A stretch of DNA of 64,000 bases from Nocardioides nematodiphilus (lineage in GTDB: Bacteria; Actinomycetota; Actinomycetes; Propionibacteriales; Nocardioidaceae), in assembly GCF_020216525.1 (NCBI RefSeq), contig NZ_JAIWOY010000002.1, positions 248,001 through 312,000 of the forward strand. The letters are read 5' to 3'. Both the position numbers and the translations under genes were made by a program. The notes under the pieces were generated by a model. It did not search any database, was not told where the DNA came from, and saw only the letters and a program-made list of their open reading frames with translations. Positions within the stretch are counted from its first letter, which is position 1; each line of letters opens with the position of its first letter. This document shows positions 20,221 to 29,322 of the stretch, piece after piece.

Positions 20221-21717
20221 TTGATCGACACCACGCCCGCTGCCCTCCGAGAGGCGGCGGCAACACACGGCGCCACGGCGGCCTACGTCGAGGGTGACCG
20301 CGTGCTCTCCTTCGCCGACCTGCTCGCCGAGGTCGAGTCGACCGCCGCGGGCTATGCGGCGCACGGCGTCCACCCTGGTGATCGCGTCTGCCTGTGGGCG
20401 CCGAACAGCATCGACTGGGTCATCGCCGCGCTCGCGGTGCACCACGCGGGCGCGACGCTGGTGCCGATCAACAGCCGCTACACGGGCCACGAGGCCGCCG
20501 ACATCGTGTCCCGCACGGGCGCGACCCTGGCGGTGGTGGCCGACGGCTTCCTCGGCCGCAGCCAGATCAAGGAGCTCACCGAGGCCGCCGACCTGCCGGA
20601 CCTGCGCGAGATCATCGACATCCGGGCCCTGCCCGCCATCCAGCGCACCGACCCGACGGCGCTGATCAGTGCGCGCGCCCGGGCCGACGGCGTCGGACCC
20701 GGCACGGTCGCGGACATCCTCTTCACCTCCGGTACGACCGGCCGCCCCAAGGGCGTGCTGAGCGCGCACCGGCAGACCGTCGGCGTCGCCCGCGCCTGGG
20801 GCGAGCTCGGCGGCGTCGCCGCCACGGATCGCTATCTGGTGGTCAACCCGTTCTTCCACACCTTCGGCTACAAGGTCGGCATCATCACCGGCCTGCTCAC
20901 CGGCGCGACGCTCTACCCGGTCGCGATGTTCGACCTCGACGAGACGATGACGCTGATCGAGCGCGAGCGGATCAGCGTGCTCCCGGGCGCTCCGACGATC
21001 TACCAGTCGCTGCTCACCGCCCCCGGCCGCGCGGATCGCGACCTGTCGTCGCTGCGCCTGGCCGTCACTGGCGCGGCCGTCGTACCGACCGTGCTGATCG
21101 AGCGGATGCGCGCCGCCGCCCCCGAGGGACTCGGCATCGACAGCGTCGTCACCGCCTTCGGGATGACCGAGGCGGTGGTCGCCACGATGTGCCGCGACGG
21201 CGACAGCGCGGAGACGGTCGCGACCACGTGTGGGCGGGCGATCCCGGGCATGGAGACGCGGATCGCGGAGAGCGGCGAGCTGCTGCTGCGCGGCGACTAC
21301 GTGATGCTCGGCTACCTCGACGACCCGGAGGCCACCGCAGCCGCGATCGACAAGGACGGCTGGCTGCACACGGGCGACGTCGGCACCATCGACGAGACCG
21401 GCAACCTGCGCATCACCGACCGGCTCAAGGACATGTACATCTGCGGCGGCTTCAACGTCTACCCCGCCGAGATCGAGCAGACGCTGACCCGGCTCGACGG
21501 CGTGGTCGACGTGGCCGTGGTCGGCGTACCGGATGAGCGGATGGGCGAGGTGGGACGGGCGTACGTGGTGGGCACGACGTCCGAGGAGGCCGTGATCGCG
21601 TACGCCCGCGAGCGGCTGGCCAACTTCAAGGTGCCGCGGTCGGTGGTCCTCGTGGACGCCCTGCCGCGCAACCCGTCCGGCAAGGTGCTGAAGAACGAGC
21701 TGAGGAGCTGCTCATGA
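20221..21717 (+). CDS. fadD3: HIP-CoA ligase FadD3
   Basis: 498 residues, adenylate-forming ligase. Motifs are the P-loop FTSGTTGRPKGV, TAFGMTE, the hinge region WLHTGDVGTIDETGNLRITD, and the C-terminal PRNPSGKVLKNEL with the catalytic Lys. FadD3 activates the bicyclic HIP propionate as a CoA thioester, the entry to C/D-ring catabolism and the source of the KstR2 inducer. A TTG start at 20221 is chosen: GGGAGG lies 5 bases upstream and the next in-frame start would remove conserved N-terminal sequence. Confidence 0.88.
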   Translation: MIDTTPAALREAAATHGATAAYVEGDRVLSFADLLAEVESTAAGYAAHGVHPGDRVCLWAPNSIDWVIAALAVHHAGATLVPINSRYTGHEAADIVSRTGATLAVVADGFLGRSQIKELTEAADLPDLREIIDIRALPAIQRTDPTALISARARADGVGPGTVADILFTSGTTGRPKGVLSAHRQTVGVARAWGELGGVAATDRYLVVNPFFHTFGYKVGIITGLLTGATLYPVAMFDLDETMTLIERERISVLPGAPTIYQSLLTAPGRADRDLSSLRLAVTGAAVVPTVLIERMRAAAPEGLGIDSVVTAFGMTEAVVATMCRDGDSAETVATTCGRAIPGMETRIAESGELLLRGDYVMLGYLDDPEATAAAIDKDGWLHTGDVGTIDETGNLRITDRLKDMYICGGFNVYPAEIEQTLTRLDGVVDVAVVGVPDERMGEVGRAYVVGTTSEEAVIAYARERLANFKVPRSVVLVDALPRNPSGKVLKNELRSCS

Positions 21718-22601
21718 GCCAGACCGATGTCGCTGACGTCGGCGCGCAGGTCGTCACCGTCGAGGTGCGGGACCGGGTCGCGTGGGTGACGCTCAACCGC
21801 CCGGAGTACCGCAACGCGCAGAACTCCGCGATGACCTACGCCCTCGACGATGCGTTCACCCGCGCCGTCGACGACGACGAGGTCGCGGTGATCGTGCTGT
21901 CGGGCAACGGCGACCACTTCTGCGCGGGCCATGACATCGGCACGCCCGGGCGTGACGTCGACGTGGAGTTCGAGCGGCGCGCGGTGATGCACTGGACCCA
22001 CGTCGGCCAGGAGGGCGGCGACCTGCGCTGGGCCCGCGAGTCGGAGGTCTACCTCGGCATGTGCCGGCGCTGGCGGGAGATCCCCAAGCCGATGATCGCG
22101 ATGGTGCACGGCGCCTGCATCGCCGGCGGGCTGATGTTGGCCTGGTCGTGCGACTTCATCATCGCCTCCGAGGACGCGTTCTTCTCCGACCCGGTGGTGC
22201 GGATGGGCATCCCCGGCGTCGAGTACTTCGCCCACCCGTGGGTGACGAACCCGCGCGCCGCCAAGGAGCTGCTCTTCACCGGCGACCGGTTCTCAGCCCT
22301 ACGGGCGCAGCAGCTCGGCATGGTCAACCAGGTCGTCGCGCGCGACGAGCTGCGTGCGACCGTCGCGGCGATGGCCGGCCGGATCGCACAGATGCCGCGC
22401 TTCGGGCTGGCGCTGACCAAGAAGGCGGTCAACCAGGCCGAGGACCTGCAGGGCATGCGGGCCGGCATGGACTCGGTCTTCGGGCTGCACCACTTCGCGC
22501 ACGCGCACAACGCCGAGACGTCGACCGACTCGCTGGGCGGGCTGGACGCGAAGGCGATGGCCGCCAAGAACAAGGCCGCGGCGAACAAGGGACAGGCCTG
22601 A
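21714..22601 (+). CDS. Enoyl-CoA hydratase/isomerase (crotonase family)
   Basis: 295 residues. It has crotonase oxyanion-hole segments (NGDHFCAGHDIGTPG and HGACIAGGLMLAWSCD) and an Ala/Lys-rich C-terminal extension. It starts by ATGA overlap with fadD3 and is followed by TGATG overlap to fadE31, so it is firmly in this operon. M. tuberculosis has no gene at this place (fadD3 is followed directly by fadE31). A hydration step in C/D-ring breakdown is a fair guess; the substrate is unknown. Confidence 0.8.
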   Translation: MSQTDVADVGAQVVTVEVRDRVAWVTLNRPEYRNAQNSAMTYALDDAFTRAVDDDEVAVIVLSGNGDHFCAGHDIGTPGRDVDVEFERRAVMHWTHVGQEGGDLRWARESEVYLGMCRRWREIPKPMIAMVHGACIAGGLMLAWSCDFIIASEDAFFSDPVVRMGIPGVEYFAHPWVTNPRAAKELLFTGDRFSALRAQQLGMVNQVVARDELRATVAAMAGRIAQMPRFGLALTKKAVNQAEDLQGMRAGMDSVFGLHHFAHAHNAETSTDSLGGLDAKAMAAKNKAAANKGQA

Positions 22602-23797
22602 TGGACCTCGACCTCTCCCCCGACGAGCTGGCCTTCCGCGACGAGGTGCGGGCATGGCTGACCGAGCACGTCCCGCCCGCGCGGCTGCCGTCGATGGACA
22701 CCCTGGACGGCTTCGAGGCGCACCGCGCCTGGGAGGCGACCCTGGCCGAGGCACGGCTCTCGGTGGTGTCGTGGCCGCGCGAGTTCGGCGGGCGCGAGGC
22801 TTCGTTGGTCGAGTGGGTGCTCTTCGAGGAGGAGTACTACCGCGCCGGCGCCCCCGGGCGCGTCTCGCAGAACGGCATCTTCCTGCTCTCCCCGATCCTC
22901 TTCGAGCACGGCACGCCCGATCAGCAGCGGCGCCACCTGCCCTCGATGGCCACCGGCGAGAGGATCTGGGCGCAGTGCTGGTCCGAGCCCGGCGCCGGCT
23001 CCGACCTGGCGTCGCTGCGCTCGACCGCGAGCCGGGACGACGTACGGGGCGGCTGGCTGCTCAACGGGCAGAAGACCTGGTCCTCGCGGGCGACCTACGC
23101 CCACATGGGGTTCGGGCTGTTCCGCTCCGACCCGAGCGCCGAACGGCACCGCGGCCTCACCTACTTCCTCTTCCCGCTCGACGCCCCCGGAGTGACGGTG
23201 CGCCCGATCGCGCAGCTGGACGGCGAGCCGGGCTTCGCCGAGGTGTTCTTCGACGACGTGTTCGTCCCGGACGAGGACGTGCTCGGCGGCGTCGGCGACG
23301 GCTGGCGGGTCGCCATGTCGACCGCCGGGAACGAGCGCGGCCTCTCGCTGCGCTCACCCGGGCGGTTCTGCGCCGCCGCGGACCGGCTGGTGGACCTCTA
23401 CGCGGATCGTGCCGCGCGGGTTGCGGGCGGGGACGGAGGGCGCGCATCGCGACCGACCACCGGGTTCGGCGACCGGGTCGCGGATGCGTGGATCCGTGCG
23501 CAGGCGTACCGGCTCTACACCTGGGGCACGGTCACCCGGCTCGCCGCCGGCGGCGACGTCGGCGCCGCGGGGTCGGTGAACAAGGTGTTCTGGTCCGAGC
23601 TCGACATCGATCTGCACGAGACCGCACTCGACCTGCTGGACGTGGAGTCGGAGCTGGCGTCGACCTGGACCGACGGACACCTCTTCTCCCTGGCCGGACC
23701 GATCTACGCGGGCACCAACGAGATCCAGCGCAACATCGTCGCCGAGCGGATCCTCCGCCTGCCCAAGGAGCAGAGCCCCCAGGAGGTGCGCGGATGA
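22601..23797 (+). CDS. fadE31: Acyl-CoA dehydrogenase FadE31
   Basis: 398 residues, full-length ACAD subunit with AQCWSEPGAGSDLASL and C-terminal IYAGTNEIQRNIVAERILRLP. In mycobacteria FadE31, FadE32 and FadE33 form alpha2-beta2 enzymes for C/D-ring CoA esters, one full-length and one shorter subunit. Its overlap with the neighbours on both sides supports balanced expression. Confidence 0.84.
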   Translation: MDLDLSPDELAFRDEVRAWLTEHVPPARLPSMDTLDGFEAHRAWEATLAEARLSVVSWPREFGGREASLVEWVLFEEEYYRAGAPGRVSQNGIFLLSPILFEHGTPDQQRRHLPSMATGERIWAQCWSEPGAGSDLASLRSTASRDDVRGGWLLNGQKTWSSRATYAHMGFGLFRSDPSAERHRGLTYFLFPLDAPGVTVRPIAQLDGEPGFAEVFFDDVFVPDEDVLGGVGDGWRVAMSTAGNERGLSLRSPGRFCAAADRLVDLYADRAARVAGGDGGRASRPTTGFGDRVADAWIRAQAYRLYTWGTVTRLAAGGDVGAAGSVNKVFWSELDIDLHETALDLLDVESELASTWTDGHLFSLAGPIYAGTNEIQRNIVAERILRLPKEQSPQEVRG

Positions 23798-24648
23798 GGT
23801 TCGAGCTCTCCGAGGACCAGCGCGACTTCCGCGCCGCCCTCGACGACCTGCTGTCCTCCGCCGACACCGTGGCCGCCGCGCGGGCGTGGGCCGAGGGCGA
23901 GCACGCCCCCGGCCTCGGCATCTGGAAGCGCCTGGCCGATCTCGGCGTCAACGGGCTGCTCGTCGACGGCGGGACGCACGTCGACCTCGCCGTCGCGCAC
24001 GAGGCCCTCGGCTATCACCTCGCGGTCGGCCCCTGGATCGAGGCGGCGGCGCTGTCGTCGTCCCACGGCGCGCGGGTGGCGGCCGGTGAGCTGCTCACCG
24101 TCGCCGCGCCCGGCGTGAGCTTCGCGCTCGACGCGGACGTCGCTGACCTCGTCGGCGGTACGGCCGGCGAGCGGCTCGAGTCCGTCGACGCCACGCGACG
24201 GCTGTTCCGGGTCGAGGGCGGTCCGGTCGGCGACGCCGACATCGCGGCGCTGGCCTGTGCCGCGCAGCTCCTCGGCGCCGGCGAGCGGGTGCTCGCCGAC
24301 ACCGTCACCTACGTCCAGCAGCGCCGGCAGTTCGGCCGCGCGATCGGGTCGTTCCAGGCGGTGAAGCACCAGCTCGCCGACGTACGCATCGCGCTCGACT
24401 TCGCCCGGCCGCTGGTGCTCGGCGCGGCCCTCTCCGGGGAGCCGCGCGACGTGTCGGCCGCCAAGGCGTACGCCTCCGACGCCGCGTGGAAGGCGGCTCG
24501 CACGGCGCTGCAGCTGCACGGCGCGGTCGGCTACACCCGGGAGCTCGACCTGGGTCTGTGGATCCTCCGGATTCGCGCGTTGTGCTCGGCCTGGGGCACG
24601 CCCCCGTTCCACCGCGCCCGCGTCCTCGAGAGCCTGGTGCAGCGATGA
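23794..24648 (+). CDS. fadE32: Acyl-CoA dehydrogenase FadE32 (short subunit)
   Basis: 284 residues, shorter than mycobacterial FadE32. It is the compact ACAD type with RRQFGRAIGSFQAVKHQLADV and a C-terminal LQLHGAVGYTRELDLGLW. FadE32-type enzymes dehydrogenate MOODA-CoA after ring opening. ATGA overlap with fadE31. A 97-bp gap containing a strong hairpin separates it from fadE33. Confidence 0.82.
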   Translation: MRFELSEDQRDFRAALDDLLSSADTVAAARAWAEGEHAPGLGIWKRLADLGVNGLLVDGGTHVDLAVAHEALGYHLAVGPWIEAAALSSSHGARVAAGELLTVAAPGVSFALDADVADLVGGTAGERLESVDATRRLFRVEGGPVGDADIAALACAAQLLGAGERVLADTVTYVQQRRQFGRAIGSFQAVKHQLADVRIALDFARPLVLGAALSGEPRDVSAAKAYASDAAWKAARTALQLHGAVGYTRELDLGLWILRIRALCSAWGTPPFHRARVLESLVQR

Positions 24649-24659
24649 CCCCCGCCGCG

Positions 24660-24713
24660 GCTATACGGATGAGCACGGTTCGCCGCGCCGACGAGCGTGC
24701 TCATCTGTATAGC
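24660..24713. repeat. 18-bp inverted repeat hairpin within the fadE operon
   Basis: The left arm GCTATACGGATGAGCACG (24660-24677) pairs with CGTGCTCATCTGTATAGC (24696-24713) with one G-U-compatible difference and an 18-base GC-rich loop. It fills the fadE32-fadE33 gap. There is no T-tract, and the AT-richer arm ends (CTATAC, GTATAG) differ from the surroundings. Confidence 0.85.
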
Positions 24714-24745
24714 GAGGCGCCGGCCGGACCTTCTGGAGCGAGCCA

Positions 24746-25678
24746 ATGACCATTCATCCGGCCGAGCAGCAGGCGCTCGTCGACGCCGTCCGCAGCCTGC
24801 TGGAGAAGCGCGCCGACAGCGCCGCGGTCCGCCGCGCCGACGGCTTCGACGCCGACCTCTGGCGCACCCTGACCGAGCAGATCGGCGTCGCGGCGCTGCC
24901 GATCCCCGAGGAGCACGGCGGCGCGGGCGCGAGCATCGTGGAGTCCGCGCTCGTCCTGGAGCAGATCGGCTACCGGCTCGCTCCGGTCCCCCTGCTGAGC
25001 AGCCTCATCGCCGCGTACGCCACCGACGATCCGGCGCTGCTGGAGCGGATCGCGAGCGGCGAGGTGTGTGCGGTGGTGGTCTCGGAACCGCTCGTACCCG
25101 ATGGGGGCGACGCGACGCTCGTCCTGGCCCTGACCGACGACGGCACGGTCCTGCTCGAGGGCGCAACCGCGACCCCGGTGCGAGCGATGGACCCGACGCT
25201 CCGCCTCGGCACCGTCGATGTCACCACCGCGACCCGGACCCCCGTCCCCGGCGATCCGCAGGGTGCCCGGGACGCGGCTCTGATCGGCCTGACCGCGCTG
25301 GCCGCCGGCTGCGCACGACGGGGCCTCGACATGACGGTCGAGTACGCGAAGCAGCGCGAGCAGTTCGGCCGTCCGATCGGCTCCTTCCAGGCGCTGAAGC
25401 ACCGGATGGCCGACCTCCTCGTGCTGGTCGAGAGCACCGTCTCCGCCGCCCGCGCGGCGGCTCGCGGCGAGCTCGATCCCCGTGCGGCCGCCGCATACGC
25501 CAAGGAGGCCGTCGCCCGCGTGGCGGCCGAGACGATCCAGCTCCACGGCGGCATCGCGATCACCTGGGAGCACGACGCCCAGCTAATGTTCAAGCGCGCG
25601 CATGCGCTGGGTCAGCTCTTCGGCCAGGCCCACGAGCTGCGCGGCGAGGCGCTGGCGAGCTACTCCGCGAGCCGGTGA
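24746..25678 (+). CDS. fadE33: Acyl-CoA dehydrogenase FadE33 (short subunit)
   Basis: 310 residues, compact ACAD subunit with REQFGRPIGSFQALKHRMADL and IQLHGGIAITWEHDAQLMFKRA. It probably pairs with FadE31 or FadE32. It is last in the rightward fadD3 operon and its 3' end overlaps the convergent hsaB by 19 bases. Confidence 0.82.
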   Translation: MTIHPAEQQALVDAVRSLLEKRADSAAVRRADGFDADLWRTLTEQIGVAALPIPEEHGGAGASIVESALVLEQIGYRLAPVPLLSSLIAAYATDDPALLERIASGEVCAVVVSEPLVPDGGDATLVLALTDDGTVLLEGATATPVRAMDPTLRLGTVDVTTATRTPVPGDPQGARDAALIGLTALAAGCARRGLDMTVEYAKQREQFGRPIGSFQALKHRMADLLVLVESTVSAARAAARGELDPRAAAAYAKEAVARVAAETIQLHGGIAITWEHDAQLMFKRAHALGQLFGQAHELRGEALASYSASR

Positions 25679-26280
25679 TAGGCGGAGCGGAAGAAGAGCA
25701 GCGGCAGGTCGCTCTTCCCGTGCTCCATCGCCTGCACGCGCCCGATCACGACGTAGTGGTCGCCGGCCTCGTGCACGGCGTGGATGGTGCAGTCGATCCA
25801 GGCCAGGGCGCCCGCGAGGCGCGGCGCGCCGGTCGCCGACGCCGGCTCCCAGGTCACCCCGGCGTACTTGTCGACGCCCTTGGCGGCGAACTGGTTCGAC
25901 AGCGCCTCCTGGTCGTGCGCCAGCAGGTTGACGGTGAAGTGCCCGGCCGTACGGATGACCGGCCAGGCCCGCGACGTCCTCGCCGGCAGGAACATCACCA
26001 GCGGCGGCTCGAGCGAGACCGAGGAGAACGACTGGCAGGTCATCCCGACCGGCCCGGCGCTGGTCATCGCGGTCACCACGGTCACGCCGGAGGCGAACCG
26101 GCCGAGCACGTCGCGGAAGTGGCGCGCGTCCTCGGGGTCGACGTGCGCGTCCTCCGCGACGGCGGAGAAGTCGAAGCTGCCGAGGAAGGAGTCGATCAGC
26201 TCGCGGGGCGGCCAGGTCGTCGCCGCGTCGGGAGAGACCCCCTCCGGCACGCCCGCACGGCCGCTCACTGGATCACTCAT
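25660..26280 (-). CDS. hsaB: Flavin reductase HsaB
   Basis: 206 residues. The flavin reductase-like domain has FASGVTVVTAMTSAGPVGMTCQSFSSVSLEPP. HsaB supplies reduced flavin to the monooxygenase HsaA. An ATG at 26280 is chosen over an upstream in-frame start because the latter would add 49 residues with no family match. It is last in hsaA-hsaD-hsaC-hsaB, the order of Rv3570c-Rv3567c. Confidence 0.86.
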   Translation of the reverse strand: MSDPVSGRAGVPEGVSPDAATTWPPRELIDSFLGSFDFSAVAEDAHVDPEDARHFRDVLGRFASGVTVVTAMTSAGPVGMTCQSFSSVSLEPPLVMFLPARTSRAWPVIRTAGHFTVNLLAHDQEALSNQFAAKGVDKYAGVTWEPASATGAPRLAGALAWIDCTIHAVHEAGDHYVVIGRVQAMEHGKSDLPLLFFRSAYHRLAE

Positions 26281-26314
26281 CGGAACCGACTCTAGCGAGG
26301 TCACCACAGGCCTC

Positions 26315-27211
26315 TTACGACTGTCCGAACTCGTGACCCCAGTACGAGACCGCTGTCGATTCACGTGCCACCCAGCGCGCGTCGTCGACGGTGAGCCCGT
26401 CGGTGCCGAACTCCACGTCGAAGCCACCCGGCGACTTCACGTAGAACGAGACCATCTCGTCGTTCATGTGCCGCCCGAGCGTGGCCGACAGCGGTGCCTT
26501 GTGCTTGCGGACGCGCTCCAGCGCGCGCCCCACGTCGTCGAGCTCGTCGACCTCGAGCATGATGTGGACGCACTTCGACTCGTTCGGCATCGGCAGGAAC
26601 GCCAGCGAGTGGTGGCGCGGGTTGATCCCCAGGAACCGCAGCCAGACCTTCGAGCCGGGCTCCTTGCCGACGAACTCGCCGGGCATGCTCATCGAGTCGC
26701 GCAGCCGGAAGCCGAGCACCTCGGTGTAGAACCGCAGCGCCTCGACGTCGTCGAGCACCGGCAGCACGATGTGGCCCATGCCCTGGTCGGCGGTGACGAA
26801 TCGGGCGGCGTACGGCGTGACGACCGGGCGACGCTCGTAGGCGATGCCGTGGAAGAGCTCGAAGACGTTGTCCCACGGGTCGCGGAAGCGGATCAGCTCC
26901 TGCACGCGCCGCTCGTCGAGCTCGACGCGCGTCCCCTCCTCGAACTCCACGCCCGCCTTGGTCAAGTGCTCACGGGCGTCCTGGAGGGCCTGGTGGTCGG
27001 CGAGCTCCCAGCCGACGCAGGCGAGCTCATCGCGATCCGCCGGCACCACCACGAGCCGCGCCCAGACCTGGTCGATGCGGAAGCAGAGCTGGTCCGCGAC
27101 GGGACCGCGGGTCTCGGCCAGGCCGAGCACCGTGCCGGCGAAGGTCCGCCAGGCCTCGGTGTCGGTCGAGCTCACCCGGACGTAGCCCATCGAGCGGATG
27201 TCGATGCTCAT
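26315..27211 (-). CDS. hsaC: Extradiol ring-cleavage dioxygenase HsaC
   Basis: 298 residues, type I extradiol dioxygenase. The Fe(II) ligands are visible as His147 (GMGHIVLPV), a His in NPRHHSLAF (200-201) and Glu267 (GGFDVEFG). HsaC performs meta-cleavage of the catechol 3,4-DHSA formed from ring A. ATGA overlap with the hsaD stop couples translation. Confidence 0.92.
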   Translation of the reverse strand: MSIDIRSMGYVRVSSTDTEAWRTFAGTVLGLAETRGPVADQLCFRIDQVWARLVVVPADRDELACVGWELADHQALQDAREHLTKAGVEFEEGTRVELDERRVQELIRFRDPWDNVFELFHGIAYERRPVVTPYAARFVTADQGMGHIVLPVLDDVEALRFYTEVLGFRLRDSMSMPGEFVGKEPGSKVWLRFLGINPRHHSLAFLPMPNESKCVHIMLEVDELDDVGRALERVRKHKAPLSATLGRHMNDEMVSFYVKSPGGFDVEFGTDGLTVDDARWVARESTAVSYWGHEFGQS

Positions 27212-28086
27212 GCCAGGCTCCGCTCACGGTGACGGGCCAGGAACGCGGTGGTGATCTCGGCGAACTCCTCGGCCGCCTCGATCTGCGCCCAGTGACCGCA
27301 GTTGGGGAAGACGTGCAGCTGCGCCTTGCGGATCAGCTTGAGCGCGGCGAAGGCACCGTCGAGCGGGTTGACCCGGTCCTCGCGGCCCCAGGTCAGCAGG
27401 GTGTGGTGCCCCAGGTGGTGCGCCTCGCGCCAGAGCATGCCGTCCTCGGCGGTCTCCGGGTTCCAGAACGACATCCCCATCGAGCGCATCGCCTCTGATG
27501 CGCCGGGCGCGGTCGCATCCGCCAGACGCTCGTCGACGAGCTCGTCGGTGACGAGCGACTGATCGACGACCATGGTCGAGATGAACGCCCTGAGCGCCTC
27601 ACGCGAGGGGCTCATCGAGAAGTCCATCAGCCGCTGCACGCCCTCGGTGGGGTCGGCGTGGAAGAGGTTGAGTGAGAGGCCGCCGGGGCCCATCAGGACC
27701 AGCCGGCCGACCCGATCCGGGTACGACAGCGCGAACCGCATCGCCGTCCCGCCGCCGAGCGAGTTGCCGAGCAGGTGGATCCGCTCGATGCCGAGCTCGT
27801 CGAGCAGGGCGGCGACATAGTCGGCCGCGAACCGGTAGTAGTTGCCCACCACCGGCGGCTTGTCGGAGCCGCCGAAGCCGGGCTGGTCGATCAGCAGCGT
27901 GCGGAAGCTGTCCGCGAAGTGCGGCAGCGCGCGCCCGAAGTTGGACCACGCCGAGGCTCCCGGACCGCCACCGTGCAGCATCACCAGCGGCAGGCCCCCG
28001 CCCACGTCGGTCGGGGTCCCGGCCTCGTAGTAGGTGAGGGTCAGGTCGCGTGCCTTGGCGGAGCGCTGGACGTCTGTCTTCTCCAT
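27208..28086 (-). CDS. hsaD: Meta-cleavage product hydrolase HsaD
   Basis: 292 residues, alpha/beta hydrolase of the C-C bond hydrolase group. Nucleophile Ser109 (GNSLGGG), Asp237 (GREDRVNP), His265 (GHWAQIE) and the oxyanion segment MLHGGGPGASAW. HsaD splits 4,9-DSHA into HIP and a dienoate. The ATG at 28086 overlaps the hsaA stop (TGATG) and begins the family N-terminus MEKTDVQRSAK. Confidence 0.92.
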   Translation of the reverse strand: MEKTDVQRSAKARDLTLTYYEAGTPTDVGGGLPLVMLHGGGPGASAWSNFGRALPHFADSFRTLLIDQPGFGGSDKPPVVGNYYRFAADYVAALLDELGIERIHLLGNSLGGGTAMRFALSYPDRVGRLVLMGPGGLSLNLFHADPTEGVQRLMDFSMSPSREALRAFISTMVVDQSLVTDELVDERLADATAPGASEAMRSMGMSFWNPETAEDGMLWREAHHLGHHTLLTWGREDRVNPLDGAFAALKLIRKAQLHVFPNCGHWAQIEAAEEFAEITTAFLARHRERSLA

Positions 28087-29276
28087 CAGTACATCCCCGG
28101 GTCGACGTTGTGCCCGAACTCGGAGGCGCCGTACATCTGCAGCGCCCGCTCGGGGTCGTTGGCGGCGTGCACCCGGCCCGCGTGGGCGTCGCGCCAGGCG
28201 CGCTGCAGCGGGGTGCCGTTGGCCAGCGCCCGCCCTCCGGAGGCCTCGAAGAGCGAGTCGATCGCGTCGATCGCGCGCTGGGTGCCGAGCACCTGGTCGC
28301 GACGGATCCTCAGCCGCTGGGAGATCGGGATCTTCTCCCCCCGTGCGACGAAGGCCTGCTGCTCGCGGATGTTGTTCATCAGCAGCGCCCAGGCGGCGTC
28401 GATCTCGGAGCCGGCGGTGGCGACCCGTACGGCCGCGAACGGGTCGAGCGAGGCCTTCTCGCCGAAGGACGCGCGCACCCGGCCCTGCTGCATCTGGACG
28501 TGCTCGGCGTACGCACCGGTGGCCATCCCGATGATCGGCGTGGTGATCGTGGTGGTGAACAGGGAGTGGAACTGCAGCTTGTAGAGATCGCTGGTGTTGA
28601 CCTCCTGCCCGGGGCCCTTGCAGCGGCCGGTCTCCCCCATCGACAGGGTGAACTCCGCCGGGATGAAGGTCTCGGCGACGACGATGTCGTTGGAGCCGGT
28701 GCCGGCGAGCCCGACGACGTTCCACACATCGACGATCTCGTACTTGTCGCGCGGCACGAGGAAGGTGCGGAAGTCGACCATCGCACCCTCGGCGTCGAAG
28801 ACCAGGCCACCGAGCAGCACCCAGGAGGCGTGCGCGCAGCCCGAGGAGAAGCTCCACCGGCCCGAGAGGGTGAAGCCGCCGTCGGTGACCACGGCCTTGC
28901 CCATCGGCGCGTACGAGGAGCTGACCCGCACGGTGTCGTCGTCGCCCCAGACGGCCCGCTGCGCGATGTCGTCGAAGAGGGCGATCTGCCACGGGTGCAC
29001 ACCCAGGACGCTGGAGACCCAGCCGGTCGAGCCGCAGGCCGAGGCGATGTCGCGCACGGCCGCGTAGAAGTCGATCGGGTCGGCCTCCAGGCCGCCGTAG
29101 CGGCGCGGCTGGAGCAGCCGGAAGAACCCGGTCTCCTCCAGCTCCTTGACCGACGCCTCCGGCACCGCCCGCAGCCGCTCGGTCTCGTCGGCACGCTCCC
29201 GGAAGGTGGGCAGCAGATCTCGTACGCCGGCCAACACCCGCTGCGCCGACTCGTGGGACCCCATGGACTCGCTCAT
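28086..29276 (-). CDS. hsaA: Flavin-dependent 3-HSA hydroxylase, oxygenase component HsaA
   Basis: 396 residues of the acyl-CoA dehydrogenase-like group D monooxygenases. Features include ACGSTGWVSSVLGVHPW, LSGRWSFSSGCAHASW and the C-terminal region ending in NDPERALQMYGASEFGHNVDPGMY. HsaA hydroxylates 3-HSA to the catechol using flavin from HsaB. It heads the hsaADCB operon, divergent from kstD across a KstR-type palindrome. Confidence 0.91.
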   Translation of the reverse strand: MSESMGSHESAQRVLAGVRDLLPTFRERADETERLRAVPEASVKELEETGFFRLLQPRRYGGLEADPIDFYAAVRDIASACGSTGWVSSVLGVHPWQIALFDDIAQRAVWGDDDTVRVSSSYAPMGKAVVTDGGFTLSGRWSFSSGCAHASWVLLGGLVFDAEGAMVDFRTFLVPRDKYEIVDVWNVVGLAGTGSNDIVVAETFIPAEFTLSMGETGRCKGPGQEVNTSDLYKLQFHSLFTTTITTPIIGMATGAYAEHVQMQQGRVRASFGEKASLDPFAAVRVATAGSEIDAAWALLMNNIREQQAFVARGEKIPISQRLRIRRDQVLGTQRAIDAIDSLFEASGGRALANGTPLQRAWRDAHAGRVHAANDPERALQMYGASEFGHNVDPGMY

Positions 29277-29286
29277 GCCGCCAGAC

Positions 29287-29300
29287 TAGAACAGGTTCTA
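29287..29300. promoter_or_regulatory. Predicted KstR operator between hsaA and kstD
   Basis: TAGAACAGGTTCTA has perfect 6-bp arms and matches TnnAACnnGTTnnA. It is 10 bases from the hsaA start and 22 from the kstD ATG. A poorer second copy (TAGAACCTTCTTCA, 29310-29323) runs into the kstD start codon, echoing the two-site layout at cyp125/fadA5. Confidence 0.85.
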
Positions 29301-29322
29301 CTTTTCTGCTAGAACCTTCTTC

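Noticed and set aside
18988..21369. A 793-residue leftward frame running through fadD3 into fadE30
   Set aside because: The first half is the antisense of fadD3 with typical Arg/Ala/Gly-rich shadow composition; FadE30 proper begins at 20151.
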